A DNA stretch of 64,000 nucleotides from Punica granatum (Eukaryota > Streptophyta > Magnoliopsida > Myrtales > Lythraceae): NCBI RefSeq assembly GCF_007655135.1, contig NC_045129.1, forward strand, positions 38,689,122 to 38,753,121. Direction: 5' to 3'. Shown piece by piece: positions 1 through 10,797 of this stretch; position 1 is the first letter of the stretch, and each line of letters opens with the position of its first letter. The notes below the pieces were generated by a model. The model did no database searches and had not been told where the DNA came from. It saw only the letters and a list, made by a program, of their open reading frames with translations. The position numbers and the translations under genes are program-made.

Positions 1-677
1 GCGGTCGACCGGGCGTAAAGCTGTCCATATGCGGGCAATCTCCTCGAGTGGCGGTGTGACTCTATCGAGGCGCGGCAGGAGAATGAGTGCGCCATCCCTT
101 ACCAAGATGAAAGGAAGATCGACTTAAGACTCATCAATGGGAATGACATCCTAATTTTGAAAATTTACATGATGCATGCTTGCGAAAATGTAAATGCCCA
201 CGGCTTAATTCATGATACATGGTACATGTACATCGCTCTCGAAATAGAAAAGACTCAAGTGGCACGCAGGCCGACTCAACGGACTGTTCGTCGAAGCCAG
301 GTTGGAGGATGGCATGGAGCTCCTGTAGAATGCATGGTTTTAGTGCTACAGGGACCGTGCTACGTAAGGATGGGGGCTCCCGACTCAAGGGTGTCAATTC
401 CTTGAAATCGAGCGGGGATCTTTAGGGGCCTAATCGACGGTCCAACCGTGCGACGTACCCTTACTCGGAACCCCTATTTAACCTATGCTCCTATTACCGG
501 TCGTGGGACGCGACCCATAGGTACCTAGAAGCTAGTATGATATGCAATGCATGTGCGGGAAATAAAAGTGCGTTAAGTAGATAAGCGGGAAATGCGGAAA
601 GCGGTAAATAAACAAGCAAACAAAGCAAGCGGGAACGAGCCCGAACCCTCTAAGTGTCCCCAGTGGAGTCGCCAAGC
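1..677 (-). mobile_element. 5' end of a second copy of the same retroelement (ORF1 start, leader, PBS)
   Basis: This stretch repeats 12190-12865 almost base for base. Read on the minus strand it holds, from right to left, a short LTR-PBS spacer, the primer-binding site, an untranslated leader of about 550 bp and, at 1-105, the first codons of the upstream ORF1. The rest of this copy lies outside the window. It continues directly into the LTR at 678, so either two elements share that LTR or the assembly has placed the same sequence twice. Open reading frames seen here on the plus strand are identical in both copies and are not genes. Confidence 0.85.
656..674 (-). other. Primer-binding site, left copy (tRNA-Arg(ACG) type)
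   Basis: The plus strand reads GTCCCCAGTGGAGTCGCCA, the 3' end of plant tRNA-Arg(ACG) plus CCA as I remember it. The minus-strand element would therefore pair with that tRNA. The adjacent LTR edge (TGT on the plus strand at 678) is 3 bp away. Tat/Ogre elements are known to use tRNA-Arg-type primers. Confidence 0.85.
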
Positions 678-2604
678 TGTGCGCACCCGAATTTCGTCTC
701 GTCGGGGCACGGAATGCGCGCGCCTATGCAACGCGGCTTGGGAGTGTCCACCTTCCCGGGGACGCGCGACGGACGCACGTGAGAAGGAGTCGCCACTTGC
801 CATTTTACGACCCGAAGGTCGAGGGCCGGCAAGTTACCCGGGTCTAGGGGTACAGGGTACACCTAATTGCTAAGGCATATGGTCTACGAAACCCAAGGTT
901 CCGAATTCGGGGGTTCTATTACATGCGAGCCTATATCTCGCATGCCCTATCGGTACTCTAGCTTGTCTAGGCTTACCATTTTTAATTTAATTACCACTTA
1001 ATTAAGTTCCGCTCATCTTACGCGTTTTGACACCGTAAATTGGAAGGAACACTCCGACCGTCCACTCTCCGACCGGGATTCTTACATGAATGAATGTACA
1101 ATATAAATCCTTACATTGTCCTCTCAAATAAATAAAATACAAGTTACAACAACTGAATCCCGGTCGAATTGCATTCGGTTATTATTCCACTCGTGCTCAC
1201 CGTGTGGTTTGAAAAGACCGAAATTGAAATTAAGATGTGCGCTCAGTGTTAGGGGAATTGAACCCCGTGATCTACGATTGGGGCGTTGGACCCCCTATGA
1301 ATCGTGCCCTGAAGGATCGGGCTCGATCCACATAGCAAACAAGTGCAAGAATGTTAACAAGCGGACATAAATAAACAAAAAATGGGGTTTTATTGTTGCC
1401 GAATTTACGTTAATTAACCAATTATTAACCGGGGTATCTTGTCATACAAATCCTACCCTAAAGCAAACAAAGTGGGTACAAGGTGTGAACGATCAAGGAT
1501 CGCCTCGGGAAGGTATTTCGCATTTGGCATTATTTTCAAGGACTTGACGTACGTGACGTCCATTGTCAAATCTTGTGTTTGTGGATTGCTTTTAGAATTG
1601 TTCTATGTTGTGACACTACGGTTGTTACAGGTTATTACCGAACATTGATTCCACCTGTACATCCTAAAATCTAGTGCCTATCCCACTATTGCCCATTTTG
1701 TCTTAGCCAAGTATATAATTAATCCGGTATTTATATTTTGAGCCAATCCTCCCGAACTAACTACCCGAGCTATGCTAGAATAACAAAAACTCATCGGTCG
1801 GATAGGGCGGCCTAGATAGGTAGCCCATCCCTACCCTGATACCGCATGTTTTCTTTATTCTAACCCTAGGGGGTGTCGCTAGGTTGCAAATAGACGATTT
1901 TGCCCTTGAGATAAAAATTGTTTTTCGGGAAAGAGAAATTACGCGGTGCGGGCCATCTCGGCCTGTGACCGGCGCTAACCGATCCCCTGGACCTTCCAGG
2001 GTTGTCAAGAACCCTAAAAGAGCCAAAAGATCGGTTAATCTATCCGGAAGTGATCTAAGAAGAACTTCCACGTCCCGACCTGAGTTTCCTGAAATCAGGT
2101 GAGGCCTCGAGTCAAGACGCGCAAGTCCTTCCTAGACATCCATGTCACATCGAACTACGTGTCTCGAGTTTTATAAAACTTTGCAAGTTTTGAGGAGGGC
2201 ACAAACGCATGTTTGCAACCTATCAACGCGTGTTACCGGTTTATTACCAATTCGTACAAAATTATTAGGGCCAAGTGAATTAATTAATCATGTGAACGTC
2301 AAATTACCCCTTAGTGAAATCATTGATTAAATTAATTAATATTTGCCAAATGCTCTAAATATTCGGGTTTCGGACCATCGAACCGATCATTGATGGACCG
2401 TCCGATGCGAATCCTAATTCCCGATCGCCTTAGGATTTAAAAATTAATTTTAGGTCGAGTTTGCAAGATTAACCCGATTCATGTGAGGTTTCGATTTAAA
2501 CGATAAAGCATTTTAAGCACAGATCAAGAGCATACCACCACATCAAGCACGGCGAACATACAAATTTACATGACCGGTGCCGCCATGATCATGAAACACA
2601 TACA
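678..2604 (-). repeat. Left LTR, incomplete (runs into assembly gap)
   Basis: This is the same sequence as 12866-14808 in the right LTR, starting at the same TGT edge next to the PBS. It stops at the run of Ns, so the outer 1.9 kb of this LTR is missing. For the element at 2705-12865 this would be the 3' LTR; for the fragment at 1-677 it would be the 5' LTR. Differences from the right copy are mostly 1-2 base indels in short homopolymers. One exception is a 20-bp stretch near 14000 that is present only in the right copy. Confidence 0.85.
865..893 (+). other. tRNA-Arg-like segment in left LTR
   Basis: This is the left copy of the segment described at 13051-13079. It includes TGGTCTACGAAACC at 880-893, which matches the anticodon stem-loop of plant tRNA-Arg(ACG) as remembered. 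It lies about 190 nt from the PBS, inside the LTR. Confidence 0.5.
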
Positions 2605-2704
2605 NNNNNNNNNNNNNNNNNNNNNNNNNNNNNNNNNNNNNNNNNNNNNNNNNNNNNNNNNNNNNNNNNNNNNNNNNNNNNNNNNNNNNNNNNNNNNNNN
2701 NNNN
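2605..2704. other. Assembly gap (100 N)
   Basis: Exactly 100 Ns, the usual placeholder for a gap of unknown size. By comparison with the right LTR it hides at least about 1.9 kb of LTR, the polypurine tract and the outer part of the element's 3' noncoding region. Confidence 0.98.
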
Positions 2705-3235
2705 TTCACGCGAAGTGCCGCTGTTCTTTAGTGGCTAAGCCGACAATTGCCACTAATTTTTGTCTAGGCGCTTAGGATGAGTAACGCCCTAGAGGGGTAT
2801 TTTATTTTGACTTTTCTCACATGAGTGCTCACCTTTTGCTACGATCGCCCACGTTCGGGTCCGGTCGCACTCTCGGTTCCTCTAACTTTTGCCTAGACCG
2901 CCCTTTGCGGGGTTTTCAGCCCTAGCAAGGAATTTAACTTGTGCTCTCCTTTTGCCACGACTACCCTTTGCGGGATTTTAAGTCGTGCCTCTCGTTCCCT
3001 AACTTTTGCCCAGGCCGCCTCAAGGAGGTTTTCGACCTAGCGGGAAAATTATTATTTTTCTCTCTGAAGTATTCTTAGATGAGAAGAATTGAATGGACAG
3101 GACACGTGCGTGATAAATAGAAAATGTGGTGAGGTGAAATGGCACAGAGCCCAAAGGAAGACAGAGGAAGAAGGGCCTGGAGGGTGGTCTGAAACCTGCG
3201 GGAACACAAAGAAACAGCCGGATGACAAGAGGCCA
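2705..3235 (-). repeat. 3' noncoding region with imperfect 50-65 bp repeats
   Basis: Between the integrase stop and the missing LTR edge the sequence contains four imperfect tandem units (about 2832, 2887, 2939 and 3001). Each is built around CTTTTGCC, then a GACCGCCC/GACTACCC-like run, TTTGCGG and a T-rich stretch. Variable tandem repeats downstream of integrase are common in Tat/Ogre elements. The remainder (3050-3235) is AG-rich and shows no supported gene. Confidence 0.6.
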
Positions 3236-4430
3236 TTAAGGGTAGTACTTCTTAAGGGCATCGGCATTGACCGGGAGCGCGTTTTCGGTCCCGTCCATAT
3301 CGCTTAAGATAATTGCCCCTCCGGAGAAGACTTCCCTGACGACGAAAGGTCCATCATACTTGTATGCAAACTTGCCCCGAGAGTCAGGTGTGATGTGCAA
3401 GACCTTTCGTAGGACGAGATCACCGGGGCGGAATTCGCGGTGGCGAACCCTTGCATTGAACGCTCGAGCCATTCTTTGTTGGTAGCATTGACCGTGGCAG
3501 AGCGCTGTTAGCCGTTTCTCGTCAATGAGATTGAGCTGCTCGTAGCGCTGCTTCGCCCATTCTGCTTCTTCGAGCTTGGACTCGGCGAGGGACCCTCATG
3601 GAAGGAATCTCCACTTCGATTGGGAGGACTGCTTCCATGCCGTAGACTAGGGAATACGGAGTTGCCCCGGTTGAAGTGCGGATGGACGTTCGATATGCCA
3701 AGAGCGCAAAAGGGAGCATCTCGTGCCAATCCTTGTAGGTCACCGTCATTTTCTCGATGATCCTCTTGATGTTTTTGTTCGCAGCCTCCACCGCACCGTT
3801 CATTTGGGGTCGGTATGGCGTAGAGTTGCGATGGTGTATTTTGAATCGCTCACAGAGGTCATCGATGATCCTGTTGTTCAGGTTCTTGGCATTGTCGGTG
3901 ATGATTGTTCGGGGACTCCATATCGGGCGATGATGTCGCGCTTAAGGAAACGTGCCACGGCATTTGCGGTGACCGAAGCGAGCGTTATGGCCTCGATCCA
4001 CTTGGTGAAGTAGTCAATTGCCACCAAAATGAACATGTGTCCATTGGATGCTTTGGATTGATAGGGCCGATCACATCGATGCCCCACATTGAAAAGGGCC
4101 ACGGGGCCGCCATCGGGCGTAGCTCATTGGGGGGTGCTTTGATCTGATCGGCATAGACCTGGCACAAGTGGCAGTGTCTGACGTGTTTGGCGCAGTCGGC
4201 CTCCATGGTGGACCAAAAGTAACCTAGGCGCATGAGTTTCTTGGTGAGCATGAGACCGCTCATGTGGGGTCCACAGCTCCCTTCATGTATCTCTCCCATA
4301 AGGCGTTGTGTCTCGTTTTCGTCAACACACCGGAGTAGTGTGGCGTCGAAGGAACGGCGGTAGAGAGTCTCTCCGCTCAGGAAGTAATGCGTTGCGAGTC
4401 GCCTTAGTGTTTTCCGGTCCCGACGGTTGG
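3236..4430 (-). pseudogene. Retroelement integrase (frameshifted)
   Basis: The N-terminal HHCC zinc finger is visible around 4180-4290 (HEGSCGPH, then CHLCQ). The catalytic core follows, with the first Asp in WGIDVIGPI near 4080 and the Glu region (GAVEAANKNIK) near 3790. The C-terminal part, with RPGDLVLRKV and YDGPFVV, ends at a stop at 3236. The segments lie in at least three different frames, so the reading frame is broken around 3990, 3880 and 3520. The region expected to contain the second catalytic Asp falls at a frame break. Integrase would insert the cDNA into the genome, but this copy looks dead unless the indels are sequencing errors. Confidence 0.85.
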
Positions 4431-4639
4431 CAAATGTCGGGTATTGGCCGGTTTGCAGAAAATGTTTGATGTCTTCGTACCATGGCTGTTCATCGGTCGC
4501 CTCGATTGTGTCGCAGTAAGCCGGGCCTTTGGCAATCTCGATCTCAAGTGGCTCGATGAGGTTTTCTTTTGTGATGCTCACCATTGATGCCAGTGTCGCG
4601 AGTGCATCTGCAAACTGATTCTTGATACGTGGCGTGTAG

Positions 4640-4965
4640 GTGAACGAGATTTCTCGAAGTTCTCCGCTAACTCCTCGAGATACTCGTGGTATGGTACTAA
4701 CTTTGCGTCTTTCGTCTTCCATTGCCCTAACGTTTGGAAGATTGTGAGCATTGAATCTCCGAACACTTCTAGCTCCTTCACCTTGAAGTCAATCGCTTGC
4801 AAGCCAAGGATGCATGCCTCGTATTCGGCCACATTATTGGTGCAGAGAAAATTAACTTTTGCTGCAATCGGGTAATAACGTCCGTCCGGGGATATCAGCA
4901 CTGCGCCGATACCAGAACCGGTGGAATTCACCGCGCCATCGAAATACATCTTCCACGCGGTCCCA
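4640..4965 (-). pseudogene. Second (archaeal-type) RNase H domain of pol
   Basis: A plant-type RNase H-like domain follows the normal gypsy RNase H. The first catalytic Asp is in WKMYFDGAV, the Glu in NVAEYEACILGL and another Asp in LEVFGDSML. The order RT-RNase H-aRNase H-integrase is a known diagnostic of the Tat lineage. The domain itself is in one open frame (read from 5369) and its catalytic residues are intact. It runs out of frame just before integrase (about 4580-4720, where two frames overlap). Confidence 0.85.
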
Positions 4966-4999
4966 TCCTCCTCCTCATCTACTCGGAGGATCCCTTCGT

Positions 5000-6670
5000 C
5001 TGGAAAGTCGGAGTTGATCGGCGTGTCATCCTCGATGGGAAATTCTGCCAAATGGTCTGCAATTGCTTGCCCCTTGACTGATGTGAGGGGCACATACTCG
5101 ATGTCGTACTCCGTCAGTTGACAGCGCCACTTTGCAATGTTCCTCATAGAGGATGGGCTACCAAGTAGATATTTCAGGGGATCCGCTTTTGACAGCAAGC
5201 GGATAGTGTGATAGAGAGTGTACTGTCGAAGTCTCTGCATGACCCACACCAGTGCGCAGCACATCTTCTCGATCTCCGGGTAATTGGATTCCCCTTCAGT
5301 AAACTTCTTGCTCAGATAGTAGATGGCATGTTCTGCGCGTGTGGACTCATCTTCTTGCCCAACATGCACCCCAATGATTGCCGGCGCACTGTCAGGTAAA
5401 GAATGAGAGGTCGACCTGGCGTGGGCGGGACAACACCGGCGACTGAACTAAGTATGTCTTAATATCGTCAAAGGCCTTCTGACAGTCGTCGTCCCATTCA
5501 ATTGCTGCATTTTTACGAAGCAGCCGGAAGAGGGGTTGACACTTATCTGATAAGTTCGCGATGAAACGCGCGATGTAGTTCAGTCGTCCTAAGAAGCTCC
5601 GTACCTCGCGCGCTGTTGATGGCGGAGGTAACTCCCTAATCGCTTTCACCTTGTCAGGATCAACCTCGATGCCTCGTTCGCTGACCACAAATCCTAGCAG
5701 TTTTCCGGATTTCGCGCCGAATGTGCACTTGGCCGGGTTGAGCCTAAGCTTGTACTTCTTGAGACGTTCGAAGAGACGCCTCAGATTGACGAGGTGATCC
5801 TCTCCCTCCTTGGACTTTGCGATCATGTCGTCGACGTAGACCTCGATCTCCTTATGCATCATGTCGTGGAAGAGCGTAACCATTGCCCGTTGGTAAGTTG
5901 CCCCGGCATTTTTGAGCCCGAAGGGCATGACCTTGTAGCAAAATGTGCCCCACATCGTGATGAAAGTCGTTTTGATCTTGTCGTCTTCGCCATCCGGATT
6001 TGGTTATACCCCGAAAAGCCATCCATGAAGGAGAACTGATTGTGGCGCGCAGTGTTGTCGACCAAGACGTCGATGTGAGGCAGAGGGAAGTTGTCTTTAG
6101 GACTAGCCTTGTTGAGGTCCCGGTAGTCGACGCAAACCCTGACCCTTCCGTCCTTCTTCTCCACGGGCACGATGTTTGCCACCCATTCAGAGTAATTGCA
6201 GACTTCTAGGAATCCCGCATTTATCTGCTTGACGACCTCCTCCTTGATGCGGAGGAGAAGGCCGGCTCGCTGCCGCCGTAGGTGTTGCCGTTTGGGCGGG
6301 GGAAATTCTCTGTATCGAGTGGGAGAGAGTGCTTGACTATCGACGGATCTAAGCCCGGCATGTCGGCGTAGGACCAGGCAAAGACCTCTTGGTACTCTTC
6401 AGGAAATCGATCATCCGAGCTCGTTGTGTTGGATCGAGGCCCGTCCCGATCTTTAGCGTGCGAGGTTCCTCTTCAGTGCCTATGTTGATTTCTTCTGTTG
6501 GCTCAACTGAGGTGAGTTGACGGTTCTCGAGGCGGTGCAAACTCTCCTCTATCTCAGGCACTCGACTGTCCTCGTCGAGCCCTTCCCCGAAGTATATGGG
6601 TTGGGGCTCTTCGAGGAGTTCTTCGGATGGGTTCGAATCGACGCGTCGAAGATTTGGATTCGAGTGGAGC
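5000..6670 (-). pseudogene. Retroelement reverse transcriptase and RNase H (pol exon 2)
   Basis: An acidic linker (6670-6350) leads to RT. RT motifs seen are VRVCVDYRDLNKA near 6130, FMDGFSGYNQI near 6020, FGLKNAGATYQR near 5900 and the catalytic YVDD near 5835. The connection and first RNase H follow (YLSKKFTEGESNYPEIEK near 5290, ending near IADHLAEFP at 5040). Frames change near 5950 and again near 5390. RT copies the element RNA and RNase H removes the RNA template. The start is set by an intron acceptor at 6671 rather than an ATG. Confidence 0.88.
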
Positions 6671-6881
6671 CTGGAAATTTAAACGAGTCATCTTAGAAAT
6701 ATTTAAAGTGCTGCGAATGAGTAAGAGAGAAGGAAACGAAGGAGACACGAGAATTCAAAAATGCATGTAGGGATTTCATTGAAGGTGGGAACATTGATGC
6801 CATAACAAAAACCCCTCTTCCGTCGTGTGGCTTATGACTTTGCCGACACGCGGGAAACATCGTCTACAAAGATAGCCTTAC
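6671..6881 (-). other. Intron-like segment between protease and RT (Ogre-type)
   Basis: On the minus strand the protease-side frame runs into a strong donor, GTAAGGCT, at 6881, just before a stop. A strong acceptor, AAATTTCCAG, ends at 6671. Removing these 211 bases joins the two halves of pol in one frame. Ogre elements are known to splice an intron at this position. Splicing here is inferred from the signals and the frame match. Confidence 0.65.
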
Positions 6882-8438
6882 ACATCGGCGATTACAGCCG
6901 AGTAGCGCGGGACTGAGGTCCAGTTGTTGAGCTCCTCATTCTCCTGCGCGAGGCGAATGTAGACCCCTGAAGGAGTCTCCTCGGTGACGGCGTATATGCC
7001 TGGCAGATCGACAAGCGCGTCGTCTAAATCCGAGGAGGGGCCGTCAAGAGTACCTCCGACGATGTGCCGTGGTCCTGAAAAGAAGTGGGAGAGAGGGCGG
7101 AACTGGGGTGCCCCTGTTGATCTTCCCGTAGTACGCTGCGAGACGGTGGAGGTGCTTGCCTCTACGGGCTTCAATAATCTCGTGGCAGGAAGGGCGAAAA
7201 CCGAGTCCCCTCCTGTTCTTGTACTCCTCGATCTCGATTGGGCGGTTGATCCCTTGCCCACGTGCTCCGAGTCCGGAACCCGGAATGTAGTTATGGCGCA
7301 GCAAGATCTTCCCCACCATGCGGTCGGCGCGGGACGGACCGGCCTTTCCGTAGTCTCGGATGACGGAGATGGTGTCGAACGAATGGAAGGGGAGGTTCTG
7401 ATCGTCCCCAATACTGATGTAGGGGACAGCCGTCTCCTTATAAATCGCATAGTCCTCCTCACCTTTGACCGTGATGAGTCGCTCTTCCACGATGAACTTA
7501 AGCTTTTGGTGCAAGGTGGAGGGGACTGCGCCCGCAAAATGGATCCATGGCCTCCCGAGCAGCAAGCTGAAGGCATTGGGGATGTCGAGCACCTGAAAAG
7601 TGACATTGAATGAACATGGACCTACCTCGATCAGAAGGTCGATCTCTCCGTTCACCTCTCTCCGCGAGCCATCGAAGGCTCGAACCGCTGTCTTGCTTGG
7701 ACGAATACGATTCAGATCCACATTCATCTGCTTCAGGGTGGAAACAGGGCATACATTGAGAGCCGAACCATTGTCGATCATGACCCGGCCTACCACGAAG
7801 TTATTGCACTTACAGACGATGTGCAACGCCCGCGAGTGTGCGTACCCTTCGGAGGGAAGCTCGTCATCCGAGAATGAAATATTGTTGGAGAATATCGAAC
7901 CAACGGTTTCTTCAATGAGATCTGGAGCCGTCTCCTTGGGGACCTGTGCCGCCGTCAGGACCTTCAGGAGCGCTTCACGATGTGGCTCCGAACTTAAGAG
8001 AAGGGCGAGTAGTGAAATGTGGGCCGGGGACTTGCCCATTTGTTCAACAACCTTATACTCGCTTGCCTTGATGATCTTCATAAAAGCCTCGGCTTCCTCT
8101 TCGGTCACCTTCTTTTGTGGGATCGGCGTAGCTTCCGGGGCGATCCCTAATGTCGCAGCAGGCGCCTTTCCTTTGTTCGCGACCTCCGGGTTTTCATACA
8201 CTCGTCCCGAGCGCGTCACGCCCATGACGCTGAATTGACGCTCGAGGTTCCCGACACTCCCTTCGTAGGTCCACGGAACCTTGCTATCTTGATATGGCTC
8301 TCGTGCGGGGACATCTATCACGAATGGGGCGGGCGTGGCATCAAACCCGCGTACCCTATACCGGTTTCCGCAGGCACATATTCGATTACGAACGGGGCGG
8401 ATGGCTCCTGCCCGGTCTCGTACTCCCCTATGGCGCAA
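6882..8438 (-). pseudogene. Retroelement aspartic protease region with G-patch-like segment
   Basis: The protease active-site strand reads VMIDNGSALNV near 7775. It has Asn in place of the usual Thr/Ser of DT/SG, and the flap-side motif FSLLLGRPWIH lies near 7560. A glycine-rich segment downstream (KILLRHNYIPGSGLGARGQG, then RRGLGFRP, about 7190-7310) looks like a G-patch. The main frame is open from 8438 to about 7100. The real sequence then continues in another frame to about 6882, ending in the intron donor. Protease would mature Gag-Pol. The 8438 start is only the first Met in frame, because the polyprotein continues from gag. Confidence 0.8.
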
Positions 8439-8445
8439 ACACTGA

Positions 8446-10483
8446 TCATGTTAATGCTGGGTCCCGAGCTTGACCCGTGATCGGGAAGAGGATTAACTTG
8501 CACGTTCGGAGTTTGACGGCGTTGAACGTGAGTTGTTTGCCATCAATCATAGCTTGGATCTTCTCCCGCAGCTTCCAACAATCGTCGGTGGTGTGACCGG
8601 GTGCGCCCTGATGGTACTCGCAGTGCCGACTCTGATCCTGAATGGTGGGGTCGAAATCGGGGTTAGGCGCTACTGATTTAATCCTATTGCCTGCGAGGAG
8701 TTGCCGGTATATGTGGGAGAGCGGGGCCGGAAGGGGTGTGAATTGTCTGCGCCGCGGCGCAGTGCTTTGTTGGTCCTGCGGGGCCGGAGCCCGTTGCACC
8801 GGCTGAGGAGTTCTCGAAGCCGGAGGCCTGCTTTGTTGGATCGGAGGGGGAATAGGGACGTAATTGTGCGGGGCCGGCAACGGAAGGAGGCCGGCGGGGC
8901 GGAATAATATACTTGTTGCGCTGGGAGTTGCTGCTGATAATGCACCGGAGGTGGGGCATACGCCTGAGTGGTCGGTGGTGCGGGCGTGTAATTGATGGAA
9001 TACTGTTGGGGGACTTGGCGCCCTGAGTTAACAGCATTGACGGACGCGTCTTTTCCTCTCCTGTTTCCCGCGGAGGGTGTCCCAGTAGCAACCTTCTTCG
9101 AGGACTCTCCCTCTTTCTTCTCGGCCGGTCCTTCTATCTTGCCGAGCTTAACGCCGATATCAAGCCTCTTCCCGGCGTCGATAAGGTTGGAGAACGAAGA
9201 CGTGTGAGCCAACAGGTGCAAGTAGTAGGCCCCTTTGAGGGTAGAGTGGAATAATTGGATCTGCTGCGCCTCACTGATCGGGGGGACATGTTTCGCCGCT
9301 CTAGCCCTCCACTTTACTGCGTAGGCCTCGAAGCCCTGATCCTCGGCCATCTCCATTGTACTGAGCTCCAACAGGGTCGGGGGCGTTTCTGCACAGTACT
9401 TGTACTGGTCGATGAATTTGCCCGAAAGGTCCGTCCATGTAGGGATATCCGCGGCTTTCAGTGACATGTACCAATCAAGAGCCGCTCCCGCCAAACTGTC
9501 CTGGAACGTGTGGATGACGAACTCTTCGTAGTCCCAGTACTGCAGCATCTTTCCCCTGTAGTGACGGAGATGGTGACGGGGGTCGGTAGTGCCATGGTAC
9601 CTTTGGAATTCAGGCACCTTAATCTTCGGGGGTAGCCGCATACCCGGAAAAAGACTCCAATCGCAATCGCCGGCATCGAGGCGAGGACCACCTGATTGTA
9701 AGGCTTTGATGTTCTCTTCCATCTTCTTCAATCTCTGCTCCTGCTCAGTCCCCATTTCCGGGAGAAAGTGTCGGTGGAGCTATGGGGACAGCCTGGGTTG
9801 GCGTGCCCGGTTCAGGGATGGGAATGTTTAGGGGAGGTAGAGTTGGGTAAGAAAAGCTGATGTGGGGTTGTGGAGCTTGGAATGGGACAGGCTCGGCTGT
9901 GTGAGCAGGAGCGTGGGGGCTCTGTGCCGGGAAGACCATCGGCGGAGGAGCCGCGTAAACCGGTATGGACATCGGCGGCGGTACTAGAGTAGTCGGGTTC
10001 GACGGTGGAAGAGGAATGGCTGCCGGGAGAGTCACCGATGGCGGAGGGACGTTAGCTGGGAGGCCCGCCGGTGCGTGTATCGCAGGCGCTTCAATACCTT
10101 CCGGAGCATGGGTCGGCGGGACCCAAGGTTTTGGGTCGACTGTTGGCCCGTACCCCGGGGGCGGAGAGTAGAGTTCGAGGAGGTGTGGTTTGGAGCTCTG
10201 AGTAGGGCCATGAGCTCGGCCATGTCGGCGGCCATCTGATTGACCGTGCCCCTTAATGTGGAGATATCGCCTTCCAGTGCGACGATGCGGGCCGCACCCT
10301 CTGTAGAGGTGGACGGTGCTTGGGCTTCCGATGTTGGGACTGGTGGCGGGATTTCTCCCGAGTGTACGGGGGTGCGCCTGCAGGAGTTAGTGGTGGCAGT
10401 GCTTGAGTCATGGACGGTTGATAATAAACCGGCGTCGGTGGAGTGTTCTCCTCGGAGCTAGCAAGCTGATTGTTCTGTGCCAT
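8446..10483 (-). pseudogene. Retroelement Gag (frameshifted)
   Basis: The ATG at 10483 opens a Gln/Pro-rich N-terminal region (10483-9745) split between frames. The core is the plant retrotransposon gag domain in one open frame from about 9755 to 8900, with KVPEFQRYHGTTDPRHHLRHY and FQDSLAGAALDWYMSL. After another frame change near 8880 comes a degenerate zinc knuckle (CEYHQGAPGHTTDDC, near 8600), where one Cys is replaced by His. Gag packages the element RNA into virus-like particles. Pro-rich tracts on the minus strand explain the long G-rich plus-strand frames here, which are not genes. Confidence 0.85.
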
Positions 10484-10797
10484 CTTCGATTGCAGACGAG
10501 TGAGATAACGGTGTGGCGCCAGTTATGGTTACCTGTATTAACAAGTGTGTAAATTCTACGCAAACGAGTTACGTTCTAAAAATAAAAACGTGTGTGAAAT
10601 AATAAATAAGGGGATGACGTGCATGAGATGCATGGATTTGAAAACTAATGTTGTCACTCGCATTGATTCAAAAGGTTTCTAAGATACAATGCAATTAAAA
10701 ACAAGCCCTAAGTCGTTCTTCCACCGCGCTCAGGGTGCGAGTGACTGTTGCCGTGGAGAGCACCGATTCAGGTGAGGGCCTGGTGGAGGCGTCTATC

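Noticed and set aside
1247..1330. tRNA-like T-arm on the minus strand (GGGGTTCAATTCCCC), also near 13440
   Set aside because: No matching acceptor or D arm around it, so not a tRNA gene.
3063..3240. Possible LINE RT tail (a frame with RRIEWTGHVRDK-like words)
   Set aside because: Short, interrupted by stops and without the rest of a LINE; too weak to annotate.
6984..8238. Long plus-strand frames (6984-7613, 7600-8238)
   Set aside because: They are opposite the protease region of the retroelement, and their content is only its complement.
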